Shown: positions 44,941 through 56,282 of the stretch, one piece after another
Numbering within the stretch: the first letter of the stretch is position 1
Layout: the number at the start of each line of letters is the position of its first letter
Assembly: GCA_032717465.1 (NCBI GenBank)
Contig: CM064666.1
Span: forward strand, 1,166,501 to 1,230,500
DNA length: 64,000 bases
Direction: 5' to 3'
Source of the DNA: Coenobita brevimanus
Lineage: Eukaryota; Arthropoda; Malacostraca; Decapoda; Coenobitidae
Translations under genes and position numbers: made by a program
The notes under the pieces: generated by a model
What the model was told of the DNA's origin: nothing
The model's input: only the letters and a program-made list of their open reading frames with translations
The model's database searches: none

Positions 44941-47019
44941 TGAATAGTATTCAAACACCTGCCAACTGGATCATCTAAATCACAAGTTTACATTCCACAC
45001 CTACACACGTACACACTACCTTCACAGAGCTGTGGTATAACTATAGTGGACAATTTTTAAGTTTCTCTCTGAATCTCCAAGAATGTGATATTAAAATGCC
45101 TCCTCGGGGCCAAAATTGAAAACTGCTAAATAATCAGCTGACGTAACAGCTGACATGTCAAAGCAACTCAAAATTTTCAAGCTAAGCAACTTTGTATTTC
45201 ATAGGTTGCTAAAATGCCTCCTCCTTGCCAAAACTGAAAATCACCTATTAGTTGGACAATGCGCCAGTTGATGCAAGTCAGCATATTAACCCTTTGGAGC
45301 ACTGGTTCAGTACATACCGCTTCACGACAATCATTGGGTCTGACAAACCCATTTTTGTAAAAATGAAAAAGCACATTTATAATCAAACTTTAATGGAGCT
45401 GAAGAAATACACACAAAATTTAACCTTTCTACTTTAATCTGAAGCCCCAAATAACTCTATTAAAAGAACACCTACTTCTTCAGGGGTTACTCCTGAAAAA
45501 CACGAAAAATGGCAAAACTTACCATAGGGGTATAGAGTAAAATCTAATAATTTTATAAGAATAACACTTAAGACATCCTTCACTTCACAGTCTCTGAAGA
45601 ATCTGCAGTGGCAGAAAAAAGGGGCCATATTTTGGGTGTGGTACCCCCAAAATAGATAAGGAAAAAACCCCACAGAGAGCCAAGCGACACTACCTTCCCT
45701 GTCCACTACTAGACATGCTGAAGGTACTGGAGTGGGCCGCCGCGCCTCCCCTAAACCCATGCAGTTATTACATGATTTCCATTACGACTATTTAATAAAA
45801 TCACTCATAACTTTCCAAGACCAGATACTTAAGCTCCTTGGGAGAAATAAAGTGTATCACTTGTAGGCCTGTCAGCTTTGCCACAAGTGAAAACACCTAA
45901 TATTCCAAACCACATCTGTCTGGACCACCTCAATACCACTACACCACCTGGCATCTATAGTAAATAATGAATAGCAGTAAATACAGTACACTCAGATTTG
46001 GAATCAGCCAATGGGGGCAGCTTAATTCACTAAACAACATAGATGACGACGACGACAATGACAGCCAAATTTTTAACGAAGGCAAAAACCGTCAACACTG
46101 CTCGTACACCTAAAGATAATCCCCATACCCTGTGTGCTTAAACTACCTCTCTATATTTACTGAAGTAATCCCTGGGGCAGGTTTTTAAAGTGAGGAGTAC
46201 ATGAGAAAGTGAGAACAGTTTGGAAAATAAATAAATAAATCTTTCCACACAAAAACTGTGCTAAAACTATCTATATATCTATTGAAGTAATCCTAGAAAC
46301 AGCTTTTTAGAGTCTGGAGAACATGTGAAAGCAAAAACAATTAAAAAAATAAATATATACAACTTTCCAAGCAAGAACTGAAGAAAGTCAAGCTCCAATC
46401 ACTGAAATATGCCTGGCCACTGCATTTGAAAGTCACTGGCAGTACGAAGGATGGAATAATGAACCACCAAGTCAAATTAGCTACATGACTTCCTGCTTCT
46501 ATCTGTCTCTCTATCTATCTATTTATCTATCTATATAATATGTACTCTTTACCACACTAAGACTGGCATGAAAGTAGTGACAAAATGAAAATGTGACATG
46601 GCAGCACAACAGCAGAGGCCATATGCTGCCAAACACAAGCATTAAAAGCCAAAATATATAAAAAACCATAAAAAACAAGGGGAAAAACGAGGCCTAAAAC
46701 AAACCAACAGAGGCATGGAAGCAGCTCTGGCCATGAAGACGCTTGGTGATGAAATGGTCTGTCGTTAAAACACAGGGAGGAAGGGAGAAATGTGTGTCAA
46801 TGAGAGGTCCTTAATCTATCCGTCAAAATCAATTATCTAACCTGATAGTAGAGGGAAAATAAAGGCCTGAAGAAATACGGAAACGTCAAGAGGTGAGGCG
46901 GTAGAGAAGAGGAGAAATAAGAGGTGGGAGAGTAAAGAGGAGAAATAAGAGGTGGGAGAGTAAAGAGGAGAAATAAGAGGTGGGACAGGTGAGAAGAGAG
47001 TTAGAAGGAAGATTAGACA
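44941..47019. other. Spacer with three tandem duplications
   Basis: Direct duplicates: about 116 bp at 45100-45260 (AAAATGCCTCCTC, twice); about 119 bp at 46140-46380 (TACTGAAGTAATCC/TATTGAAGTAATCC); a 28-bp unit GTGGGAGAGTAAAGAGGAG at 46895-46990. TTAACCCTTTGGAGCACTGG (45287) resembles a lone piggyBac-type end. No gene recognised. Confidence 0.5.
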
Positions 47020-47105
47020 AAAACGACCCTTTTAGTGACCTCTTATGACAAGCTGGGACACTGGGGAAGTATTAATTCCTCCCCCAACTCCACACGGGAA
47101 GTCAC
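47020..47105 (-). mobile_element. Orphan LINE-A 5' UTR fragment
   Basis: CCTTTTAGTGACCTCTTATG and ACAAGCTGGGACACTGGGG match 3782-3820, the LINE-A 5' UTR. No adjacent LINE coding region or 3' end is present. Confidence 0.65.
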
Positions 47106-47314
47106 TGCAAGACAGTTATTCATAGTCACTAGTAAAAGGAAAATTATTTAGAGTCCCGGCCAGAAGGAAAAACTCACATGCAGAAGGAAAACAGTCACAG
47201 TCAGAGAGAAAGTCATAGGGATTAATTCACACTTAGATATTCTAATTCCCCAACTCCCCTAGCACCTCTTCCTTAGTGATTTATTTTTTGGTTTTATTCT
47301 TGCTACCACCAGGC

Positions 47315-48208
47315 CAGGCATGGGGCGATTACATAAGAAATCATGGTTACACTCATGATTACATGTATTGTTATGCACTATATAAGCACATTTTTTTTAT
47401 ACTTGATCTTGATTAAGTAAATAGCTGGTTAGTTTTTAAAAGCAAAATCATCATCCAGTAATATAAACCGATATTTTCTAGGGATATACACCTTACATGC
47501 AAATCATTTTCATAAGAACTGCTTGCGTAAGGAAGAACATAGGGTTAAGCTGTGCAGAACCTATGGCGACTTACTCTGGAACAAAAAGATACTGTACAGT
47601 GCTATGGCCAGTAAGTTTTTCCTTCATTTTGTGCCAATTTGCGGTACATTCATTCATTGCCAGACGCCATGTATCCCAGACAGGGTGGCCAAGGGCTTAG
47701 AGTTAATTGTTTTACAGGGAGGGGCACTAATCCTCCACCAACCCCACATGACACGTAGGGATGCCAACAGCATCTGGTGTTCCCAGGCGGTCACCCATCC
47801 AAGTACTAACCAGACCCAAGTACAAACGTGTTTTAATAATTCAAGCACCAACACTTTTCTTCACTTTATCCTTGACCCTTTCATTCCATTAACTTTTCTA
47901 CCAACCGAGATATTCCCAGGTGATATTATTCTAGCTTAGGTAGGATATTATATGGAAGCTTCTAAGTGATAACCTACAATTCACTTTGGTTTTCATATTA
48001 CTTATGCACTTTTATGGTTATATTTGACTGTCACTTAACAACAGTATTTTATTCTTGATTTGTAATTGTAAAAGTAACCATGATTACGATTACAATACGA
48101 GTAATTGATTAGGATTGCAATTACTTTGAAAAAAATGCCTAAGTAATCGTTTATGATTACACAAAAGTCTGTAATCGATTACAACTGATTACAATTACCC
48201 CATGTCTG
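47315..48208. mobile_element. hAT-like element
   Basis: Ends CAGGCATGGGGCGATTA and, reversed, CAGACATGGGGTAATTG. Flanking 8-bp duplications CACCAGGC (47307-47314) and CACCAAGC (48209-48216) match at 7 of 8. Subterminal GATTAC/GTAATC repeats are dense at the right end (48060-48195). 8-bp target sites and CAG...CTG ends are typical of hAT. No transposase frame. A 5S-type SINE is nested at 47648-47826. Confidence 0.8.
47648..47826 (-). mobile_element. 5S rRNA-derived SINE with LINE-A body and tail
   Basis: The minus-strand 5' part (47822-47765) reads GGGTCTGGTTAGTACTTGG, ATGGGTGACCGCCTGGGAAC and ACCAGATGCTGTTGGC, the 3' half of animal 5S rRNA with its internal control region. The body TTGGTGGAGGATTAGTGCCC then CTCCCTGTAAAAC matches the chimeric SINEs and the LINE-A 5' UTR. 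The tail GGCCACCCTGTCTGGG...GGCGTCTGGC and (AATG)n matches the LINE-A 3' end. Confidence 0.8.
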
Positions 48209-48216
48209 CACCAAGC

Positions 48217-49184
48217 ATTTAACAACCCAGGAAGGACCTATGGCTCTGATGTTTGAAGGACATATGACAAGAGTATATAAGCACAATAAATCACTAAGGA
48301 AAATGTGGTAAGGGATAATGAAGGCTGTATCTCCAAAATCAAAATACATATGAAAACCTGGAAATAGTAAAAATAAAATAATTTGTGAAGTTGAAAGTAC
48401 CAATGGAATGTAGGAAAAACGAATCTGTATAAAAGACAAGGCTTTACTGTCAACACTGCTGTCCCTAGAATAAATAGCTAAGGAACCGGTGTTTGCGAGC
48501 TTCCTGTCACGTTGTAATTCATTCCTAACATCCAATGGTTTTATCCAGCACTGGGGATACTCTCTTTAGTGACAGGGTAATACTGTACTGGTAATATTTG
48601 ATGTGTTCCAGGTCTCCAAAGCTTATTATTAAAACAAAATGGAAATTAAACATGTAACCAGGCAGAAGGGGTGACGATCATATTCAGGGATATGTTTATG
48701 CTGCCAATTTAACTGCTACACATGCTGATAACTCCACTCAGTATAAGTGAGTTTTTAAAAGTCGGCTACATTCTTGCAACTTTAGCTTCCTCAGGTACCA
48801 TATTTAAGTAAAAGTTTTAGTGCATCCTGATTAACATTCCTCGAGGTAAGTTCTACAACCCACTGGCAATTATCAGAAGCTAGAAGCACGGCAAGATTTA
48901 AAGAAAAGTATATAAGCTGATTAATAGTAACTCCACTAAGCCTAGCAATGGTTATTTCAACAGAGTGGCATCTAAGTGATTAAGTAGCTGGAATGCATTT
49001 AAGAGTACTAGCCTTTTTAGTACCCAGTTCAGCTTGCTACCACACAACAAAGGTGATGGTGGTGGTGGATGTAGTAGTTGTAAAAATAATAATAATAATA
49101 ATAATGGCTTTAGCATACTCACAAAATCAGTATCCAATTTGATGTCCCCTCCAAAGTGATGGTTGTGGTGGTGGTTGTGGTAGC
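48217..49184. other. Spacer, nothing recognised
   Basis: AT-rich; (AAT)n at 49085-49105. Open frames on the minus strand are short and featureless. Confidence 0.4.
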
Positions 49185-49280
49185 CCTAAACGCATCGGCG
49201 CCAGAATGTCCGCAAATTACTTTCCCTCCATGTCGCTTTCTTCGCTAACAGCCTGCCCTCCCCCCAACACACCCCTGAAA
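49185..49280 (-). mobile_element. LINE-A terminal fragment
   Basis: CGCATCGGCGCCAGAATGTC, TTTCCCTCCATGTCGC and CCTGCCCTCCCCCCAAC align with the LINE-A 3' end, degenerate. Confidence 0.5.
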
Positions 49281-49370
49281 ATGAAAATCCTTATAAGCAA
49301 TTACATTAAGAATACCAGAAACAATGACCACAAAATATTATAGAATGAAAACCAAAATTCCATATACCTC

Positions 49371-49567
49371 CAAAATCCACACACACACAACCAAAATCCA
49401 CACACCTACACCCCAAAATCCACACAAACATACACCCCAAAATCCACACATACACACACACCAAAATCCATACATATACACCCCAAAATCCACACACATA
49501 CACCCCAAAATCTACACACAGAACCCAAAATCTACACACACAACCCAAAATCCACACATACACACTA
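49371..49567. repeat. ~22-bp minisatellite (CCCCAAAATCCACACACATA)
   Basis: About nine degenerate units; open frames on both strands are artefacts. Confidence 0.9.
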
Positions 49568-50479
49568 ATCTAAACTCTCACAACTCACCCTAAACTCCTC
49601 ACCCAGCTGTTATCGTTTTTTTATTTCGATTTCAAATACCTATGTGAGCTTTAAAAATACTCAGCAGGGATTACAATTCAAATTAAAATCACTATCATCA
49701 ACAACACAGCAATTAATGGGGAGAAAAAGGGAAAAAATGTCTTACCAAACTCGTATCTCCTTCACACGTCACTGCTCAAGCCAGACTGACCAACAGAAGC
49801 CGGCAGTCGGCACATTCCACCTACCCCCCGCACTCCTCCCTCCTCCATCCCCCCACTAGTTCTCCCCCCCCCTCCACCACCTCCCTCCCATCACAGCCCG
49901 TCTTTCCTCCACCTCTCTCTCTTTTCCTTCTCCTCCTTCCCTTTCCTTCCTTTCCATCTCTTCCTTCTCCTTGAAAAGCACAATTCCTCCATCCACCATC
50001 CATCCTCCCTCCCCTCCAACCGTCTCTCCTCCAACACCCCCTCATTCCTCCTCCCCTTTCCCCCTCTCGTTTGTCCGATCTCTCCAGCTAGTTTTCAGAA
50101 CATTTCGATATTTTACACACAAACACACCTAACATAAATCGTAAGCTTCACATACATAAATATACACAGCTATATCGATCCAAAAAAGATCGAAATTATC
50201 CAGAAAAACAAAAAGAAAAATCGTGCTTGTGGTGAAGAGATTGAACTGGTCTTTTTGTACCCCTTCATACCGAGGACCACTTTATTTTGGAGAGGCCCCG
50301 CGATTTTTAAGGAATATTTAGGTTGTGTCTAATTATAACCTATCTTGCCTGCAGAAAAATTAGGATACCATAGGCTAAACATCCTTCCCATTATGTATAG
50401 ATATATTTTACTGGCCAAGGTTTATGTATTACGATGACAGATTTGCTCAGATCACAATATTCCTAAAAGAACCTAGGAT
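49568..50479. other. Spacer with polypyrimidine tract
   Basis: Strong C/T strand bias at 49810-50060; after that AT-rich. No gene recognised. Confidence 0.4.
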
Positions 50480-50519
50480 GTGAGAGGCCGTTTGAAAATA
50501 CAGTATACTCTAGGTGCTA

Positions 50520-50880
50520 AATTAGTCTTCCCTACCCCTCCCTGTCACTCTCTTTCCTCCTCTATCCCCCCTCTGCCCCTTCCCTCCTCTCTCTCTCCTC
50601 TCCTCTCCCCTGCTCTTATACCTCCCCCAACTTATCCCCCCTCCCCTACCCCCCCTGGCCCTTCCCTCCTCTCCCTCTCCTCTCCTCTCCCCTGCTCTTA
50701 TACCTTCCCCAACTTATCCCCCCCTCCCTCTCTCCTCCCCTACCCCTCCCTGTTCCTCCCTTCCACTCTCTCCTCTCCCCCTACCGTTGTTCCTCTCCAA
50801 CTTATCTCCCCCTCCTTCTGTCCCTTACACTCCCCCCTCCCCCGTACCACCGTCCCCCCCTCTCTCTCATTAACCTATGG
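50520..50880. repeat. Polypyrimidine minisatellite, 81-bp period
   Basis: TGCTCTTATACC(T/C)...CCCAACTTATCCCC recurs at 50611 and 50692, with a diverged third unit near 50790. The 152-codon frame here is low-complexity. Confidence 0.8.
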
Positions 50881-51004
50881 CTCCAACATGCATAGTATAA
50901 CACGATTCCGACGACCTATGTTAATACCAGACTTCTAGCTATACCCAATGACAGGGTGACCTTAACCCCAGGAAACAACCTCTCAATAGTAATAATAATA
51001 ATTC

Positions 51005-51388
51005 ATGCTTCTGCCTACGGGTGACTTTACACTCCCTCTTCTGTCTTCCTTTCCTTCATTCTTTCCTCTTCCTTCTGCCTATGGGTGACTCTACACTGAG
51101 TGACAAGCCGAATGGTTTCCTGTACACCAGGAAACCATTTACTACGCTGGGTGGTAACCATATAACCAAATTTTGGTGCCTGGTGGTTTAGTGAGCAATT
51201 ACGGTGTTCCAATCGGATTGAGCCGGTGAAGGTTTATATCCAAGGGGTGGTTGGGGTTTATTGCTCACGTAATGCCACTCAGGGATGAATGATGCTGGTC
51301 ACTCTCATCTTAAATGTCAGGACCAACTTGCCTAGCCCTGGGCTCCTACGCTCCTCATGGGGCGATGTAGGATTGGATGATGATGATG

Positions 51389-51419
<31 letters not shown>

Positions 51420-51425
51420 CGGTAA
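51005..51425 (+). mobile_element. Module-H SINE, best single copy
   Basis: Order: leader with two CTGCCTA(C/T)GGGTGACT units, module H (51089-51172) with AATGGTTTCCTG/CAGGAAACCATT hairpin, tRNA-like part (TGGTGGTTTAGTGAGCAATT and, 50 bases on, AAGGTTTATATCC), conserved 3' body (CTCAGGGATGAATGATGC), end GATGTAGGATTGGATGATG and (TAA)n tail. The B-box match is weak, so tRNA origin is an inference. Confidence 0.82.
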
Positions 51426-51489
51426 TCTGATTTTTTGTTTCTTAAAAGCGCCAGTTCTTCCATTGGGAATTCACTAGCACTCGACACAC

Positions 51490-52835
51490 AAACAATATAT
51501 TCAACACAAACATGCACAATAACACAAAAAGATGGCTGGCAAACTATTTAGCAAGCAGATGTGCATACGTAACATTTGCCAGTCAGTCACTGAACATCAG
51601 AAACTTCACAAATGGCATCCCCCAGGAATATTTGTCCCCTAATCTCTTTAACCTATACATGCACGACATACCCACACCACACACACCACAAATACACATA
51701 GCTTCTTATGCAGATGACATAACACATGTACACACCAAAATGCAAACACAGCTGCACACATCCTCCAACCTTACCTCAACACACTACACGAATGGTTCAC
51801 CACAAACAGGCTCAAAATAGCCCCAGCCAAATCTACAGTGACCCTTCTCACAAACTGGACAGCAGAACACAGTCACATCCCACACCTCACCATAAAAAAC
51901 ACTCCCCTCCCCCCACAAAATCCTTGGTGTAACAGACAATACATCAATGTCATTTAAACAACGCATCACAAACATTAAAAATAAATTAACACCAAGACTC
52001 AATGCCTTGAGGTCACTTGCCCATACAACATTTGGACACAACAAAGAAACCACCACCACAGTATACATCAATATATACATTCAGTGATGAATTATGCACG
52101 CCCTGCTTAAGCTTCTAACTTCACTAAAACACACTACAACACTCTACAGACCATACAGAACAAGGCCCTAAAAATAATCACAGGCTGCACAGCTACTACA
52201 CCCACAGACCACTTACATCAAGAAACCAGAGTCCTCAAAATCAAGGATCATCTAGACATGAGGCACCCAAATTCTCTTCGCAGCCTCCACAAACCCACAC
52301 CATCCACTACACTACATGGCAAAACATCCACATACACCAAGGAACATCAAAACAACACCCAGCACAAGATCTCATACACAAATACTGTCATCTCTACCCC
52401 CTCGCCCCCACCTCAGACCAGTTTCCAGAAGCATATCCATACTCAAATCACTTGCCACTCCATTCAGTCACAAAGACAACACACAGCTGCATGCACAGCA
52501 TCCTGATATCCAACCTTCTGAATCCTATCTCCCTCGTGAGGACAGGGTCCACCTGACCAGGCTGTGATGTGGGCATCATCCAGCCCCCTTGAGTTATCAG
52601 AAGAGGCTGGATGACTCCATCGCTGATGCCTGTCCAGGATGCAACGCAACACCCCATACTTAAGCACATTATGGAAGACTGCATTGCACACAATAACCTG
52701 CACCAACAACACAACATACAGTACACTCCTCGAGAGCGCTGTGGGAAAGCCCGGGCTCAGCCGTGGCCTTCCTTAGGGACTCGGGGCTGTTCGGCCAGAC
52801 TGCCTAGGGAACAACAACTACTACAACAACCACCA
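51490..52835 (+). mobile_element. LINE-C, 5'-truncated (CR1/Jockey-like)
   Basis: Starts within RT. The first frame (51512-51820) reads TKRWLANYLASRCAYVTF, NGIPQEYLSPNLFNLYMHDI and IASYADDITHVHT, so the YADD catalytic box is intact in this piece. Later frames are broken. The C-terminal zinc-knuckle region (RMQRNTP, ALHTITCTNN, LGAVRP) corresponds to 29960-29690. It ends with AACAACTACTACAACAACC. Confidence 0.85.
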
Positions 52836-54686
52836 ATCTCTGAGAGATGTCAGTCAGATACGACTTAAGGAGCAAAACAGCACTATGAACGTCATAAAAA
52901 TACAGATCATCCAACAATAGTTTATGATCTACTGTATCAAAAACTGCAGACAGATCCAACAGAACTAGGAGAGAGGACATCCCACTACATGTGTTTGCCA
53001 CCAAGTCACTCTGAATCCTTGCTGGTGCAATTTCAGCTGCATGATATTTTCTGTATGCTGACTGAACAACAGGAACAACTCTGTTGTGTTCCAGAAGTGT
53101 TAAGAGTTGATCGAGTATGGCCCGCTCAATAATCTTGGATAAGAAAGACAAGTTAGGGACTGGACAATTATTTGTCATGCTCTCAACATCAAGGCCAGGT
53201 TTCTTGATTAGGGGCCCAAACAAAGCACGTTTGTCAGACTGCACAAAATCACTTTCTAAGCATCTATCTATTATGTGGCAGATAAAGTCTGCTGCGTGCT
53301 CATACACATCAGGCAGTTGTGACATGTTACACGAATCGAGTGGGCAAAATGTTTTGTTAATTTCTCTGATGTAACATTTGACTCTGTTTACATCCAATGC
53401 ATGAAATGCTGAAAGCAAATGACCCCCGGTGCACCGTGTTTGAAGGTCAACGAGTACACTTCACTATAAAAACTGTCGTCTAAATAATTTCTTAAGCGAG
53501 ATATCATACCAGACAGTTGTAAAAAATGAAGCAAAATCATCAGCCAACTGGGCATAAGATACAAAAGTTGGTTTAACAATTACATTCCTCCGACCAACCA
53601 AACTGTTCACAACTGCAGACAGTTTTTTTTTATCACCACTACATGAATCAACTTTATTTTGATAATACCTAGCCTTTTGGGCATTTACAGAGTGAATGAC
53701 TGCTCTTCTCGCAAAAACATAACGCAAACGAGTTAATTTGGTCCACTGCAAGGTCCCCTCACATTCTGCTTTTCCATGTAGTCTACGCAAAGAATTAATG
53801 GATGGACCATACCACGGAGAATTATCATGTACAATGATTGTTTTTACTATCTCTGGGCAATAATGAACAAAAACTGACCTGAACTCATTGTTATATATAT
53901 CAACCAATTCATCAAAACAAAGATTTGAAGAATCAATGTAGATAAAACACTAACCAATTTCAAGACATCAAATGGCAGTCAATATTCCTGTAATTTTTGA
54001 ACCTGATGACCTTTTATATGAAGGGGATTTTGGGACATCAAAACTAAGAGTGATCAGAGCATGATCAGAGATGATGGGGGTCAACCGAGTCAACCTCCAC
54101 ATCAGATACGCGCCTGCAACCAACAAAGGACAAGATCAAGTCAAGACATGAGTTGGATCACTCACATGATTGCAAAAATTATTCTGGGTGATCAACTCAA
54201 GGAATTCAAAGAAAATGGTTTTGACTCTGGACTGTCAACCCAATAATTGAAATCACCACAAACAAGAAGTCCTCCAGATTTAAGAGAGAACCCTTCAAGA
54301 AACTGCCCAAACTCCTCCATAAAACCTCAATCTGTGCCTGGATGACCTGTTCGACAGACAATTGCAATTCTAATGGTATTCTGATGGAAATTTATTACTA
54401 CTGTACGTCCATATATTCAAGTGAAGATGGGGTCAGGTCTGAGCCTATGAGAGAAATGTTTGCAAGTGCTGCCCAGTAGATGAGTGCTATGCCTCCTCCC
54501 AGAGAGTCAGCAGCAGGACTGAGAATACTGTACTTATAATACAACGTGTTTTTGGCAAAGCACTATGAATAATGTTAATATCAGACTCATACAAACAGGT
54601 TTCAGTCAAGCACACAATGTCAAGCTCATGCTGACTTAGAGTTTTATTAATATAGTCTACCTTACTACAGATGGAACGTTTTCGTT
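52836..54686 (-). mobile_element. LINE-D (CR1/L2-like), 3' end missing
   Basis: Minus-strand order: endonuclease (about 54640-54010) with LDIVCLTETCLYESD, LTPSSLEYMDV, GGLLVCGDFNYWVDSPES and ISDHALITLSFDVP; linker frame 53907-53464; RT N-terminal half (53418-52836) with RALFGPLIKKPGLD, LSKIIERAILDQLL and LVLLDLSAVFDTVDHKLLL. The catalytic YADD box and everything after it are absent: the element stops at the tail of LINE-C. LDLSA.FDTVDH is typical of CR1/L2-clade RT. Confidence 0.85.
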
Positions 54687-56138
54687 TTTAAAGGCTCCAA
54701 CATGCTTGCATGTGTCGGCCTTGGTCACCTAATGGCGGCTCTCCACGCTGCACGATCCATTGCAGCCTCTCTGTTCAGTCCCTTAACCCTGAGGTCACAC
54801 TTAATGACCTCGTCCCATGTCTTTCTCGGTCTACCCCTCATAACCCCACCCCCAATATTAACACTTCTCACCTTCCTCACCCAACTATCATCCCCCATCC
54901 TCTCCACATGTCCAAACCACCTCAATCTACCTCTCCTCATCACAACACCAATACACTCCAGTCCCATCCTACCTCTCAACTCTTCCATTGTAAACCCAGC
55001 CCCTCCAGGCCTTGGATGCAGGGACGCACTGCACATCCACCTAATCATTGTCATTTCTGTACGTCTGAGCTGGCGAATGTCTTCCTCCTTCACTGCCCAG
55101 GTCTCACTGCCATACAGCATTACACTCCTAACACATGCTGCATACAAAGACCCCTTAGCACGTAGGGAGAGCCCTCTCAATGTCAGGAGAGGCAAGAGCT
55201 CCCTGAACTTCTTCCAACCACTTCTCACCCTAGCCACAGAGCTAGCTCCAGCCCCACTTCCAGCACACAACATGTCTCCCAAATACAGTAACAAAACTCT
55301 TCCACACACTCAAGAGATTCACCAGCAAGTTCAATCCTTTCACGTCTGACGATCTCCACCTGCTCACCCTGGCACGCCGTACACATAAAATCAGCATTAT
55401 CTCGCAGTCTACCTCTGATACCACTACATCTCTTATGCACCCATTTATCACACACACTGCACAAGATGGAATTACTTCCCACGCCCTTGTGGCAAACTGC
55501 ACATGGCCACTCTCCCTCGTCTTTGACAGTACCGCCACCAACCCTAGATATCATCACTTTTGTTTTATCTGCATTTACCCTTAAACCCTTTTGCCCCATA
55601 CCATCTCTCCACTTCCTAAACCTTTCCTCCGCCTCCCTTTCATTCTCTGCAATCAACACCAAATCATCAGCATACAACAACTCCCACGGGAGTCCGTTTC
55701 TAAAGTCACGTGAAAGGGCTTCAAGTACCATGATAAACAACATGGGACTCAAGACTGACCCCTGATGCACACCAACATTCACGGAAAACTCATCACTCAA
55801 ATCTCCATTCACTCTCACCTGGGTGTGAACACCCACATACATGGCCATAACCACCCTAACCAGCCACTCCTCCAAGCCAAGCTTTCTCATTGCCCACTTC
55901 ACCACCTCTCTAGGGACTCTGTCAAAGGCCTTTTCCAAATCAACAAAAACAAAATAAAGATCCCTTCTCCTACCAATATATTTTTCCTGAAGCTGTTGAA
56001 CAATGAATATGGCATCAGTGGTCCCCCTACCTGGCATAAACCCAAACTGCATCTCATCAATATTCACTCTTTCTCTAATCATACCTTCTAAAACTCTCTC
56101 CATTACCTTCATTATCTGATCTAAAAGACACATCCTTA
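54687..56138 (-). mobile_element. LINE-B, 5'-truncated, with zinc-finger region
   Basis: The frame 56133-55225 (302 codons) carries RT blocks MQFGFMPGRGTTDAIFIVQQ, VFVDLEKAFDRVPREVV, GVHQGSVLSPMLFIMVLEAL, ELLYADDLVLIAENE and LRVNADKTKVMI, then a Cys-rich PHD-like stretch (WPCAVCHKGVGS, ILCSVCDKWVHKRCSGI, FMCTAC). After a frameshift near 55300 the frame 55309-54725 continues with VMLYGSETWAV and RRGRLRWFGHVERM. The catalytic YADD and the finger Cys/His are intact. 5' truncation is at RT block 2. Confidence 0.9.
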
Positions 56139-56282
56139 ACTGGATGAGGAGGATGGGGTGGACAGGTATAGGAGGGGTGAGCTGGGGGGTGGGCAGAGAA
56201 ATGGTGGGGGACAGGGCAACATGGAGGCGATTTGTTTGTGGCCACCCCTTACGGGATTAAGGTGTATGGCAGGATAGATAGA
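56139..56282 (+). mobile_element. LINE-A 3' fragment
   Basis: AACATGGAGGCGATTTGTTT, GTGGCCACCCCTTACGGG and GGCAGGATAGATAG match the LINE-A terminus. It abuts the 5' truncation point of LINE-B. Confidence 0.85.

Noticed and set aside
45287..45306. piggyBac-like end TTAACCCTTTGGAGCACTGG
   Set aside because: No matching inverted end with TTAA was found within about 700 bp on either side.
47765..47822. 5S rRNA gene
   Set aside because: Only the 3' half is present and it is fused to a SINE body and LINE-type tail; it is a SINE component.
50480..50938. 152-codon Pro/Ser-rich ORF
   Set aside because: Translation of an 81-bp polypyrimidine minisatellite.
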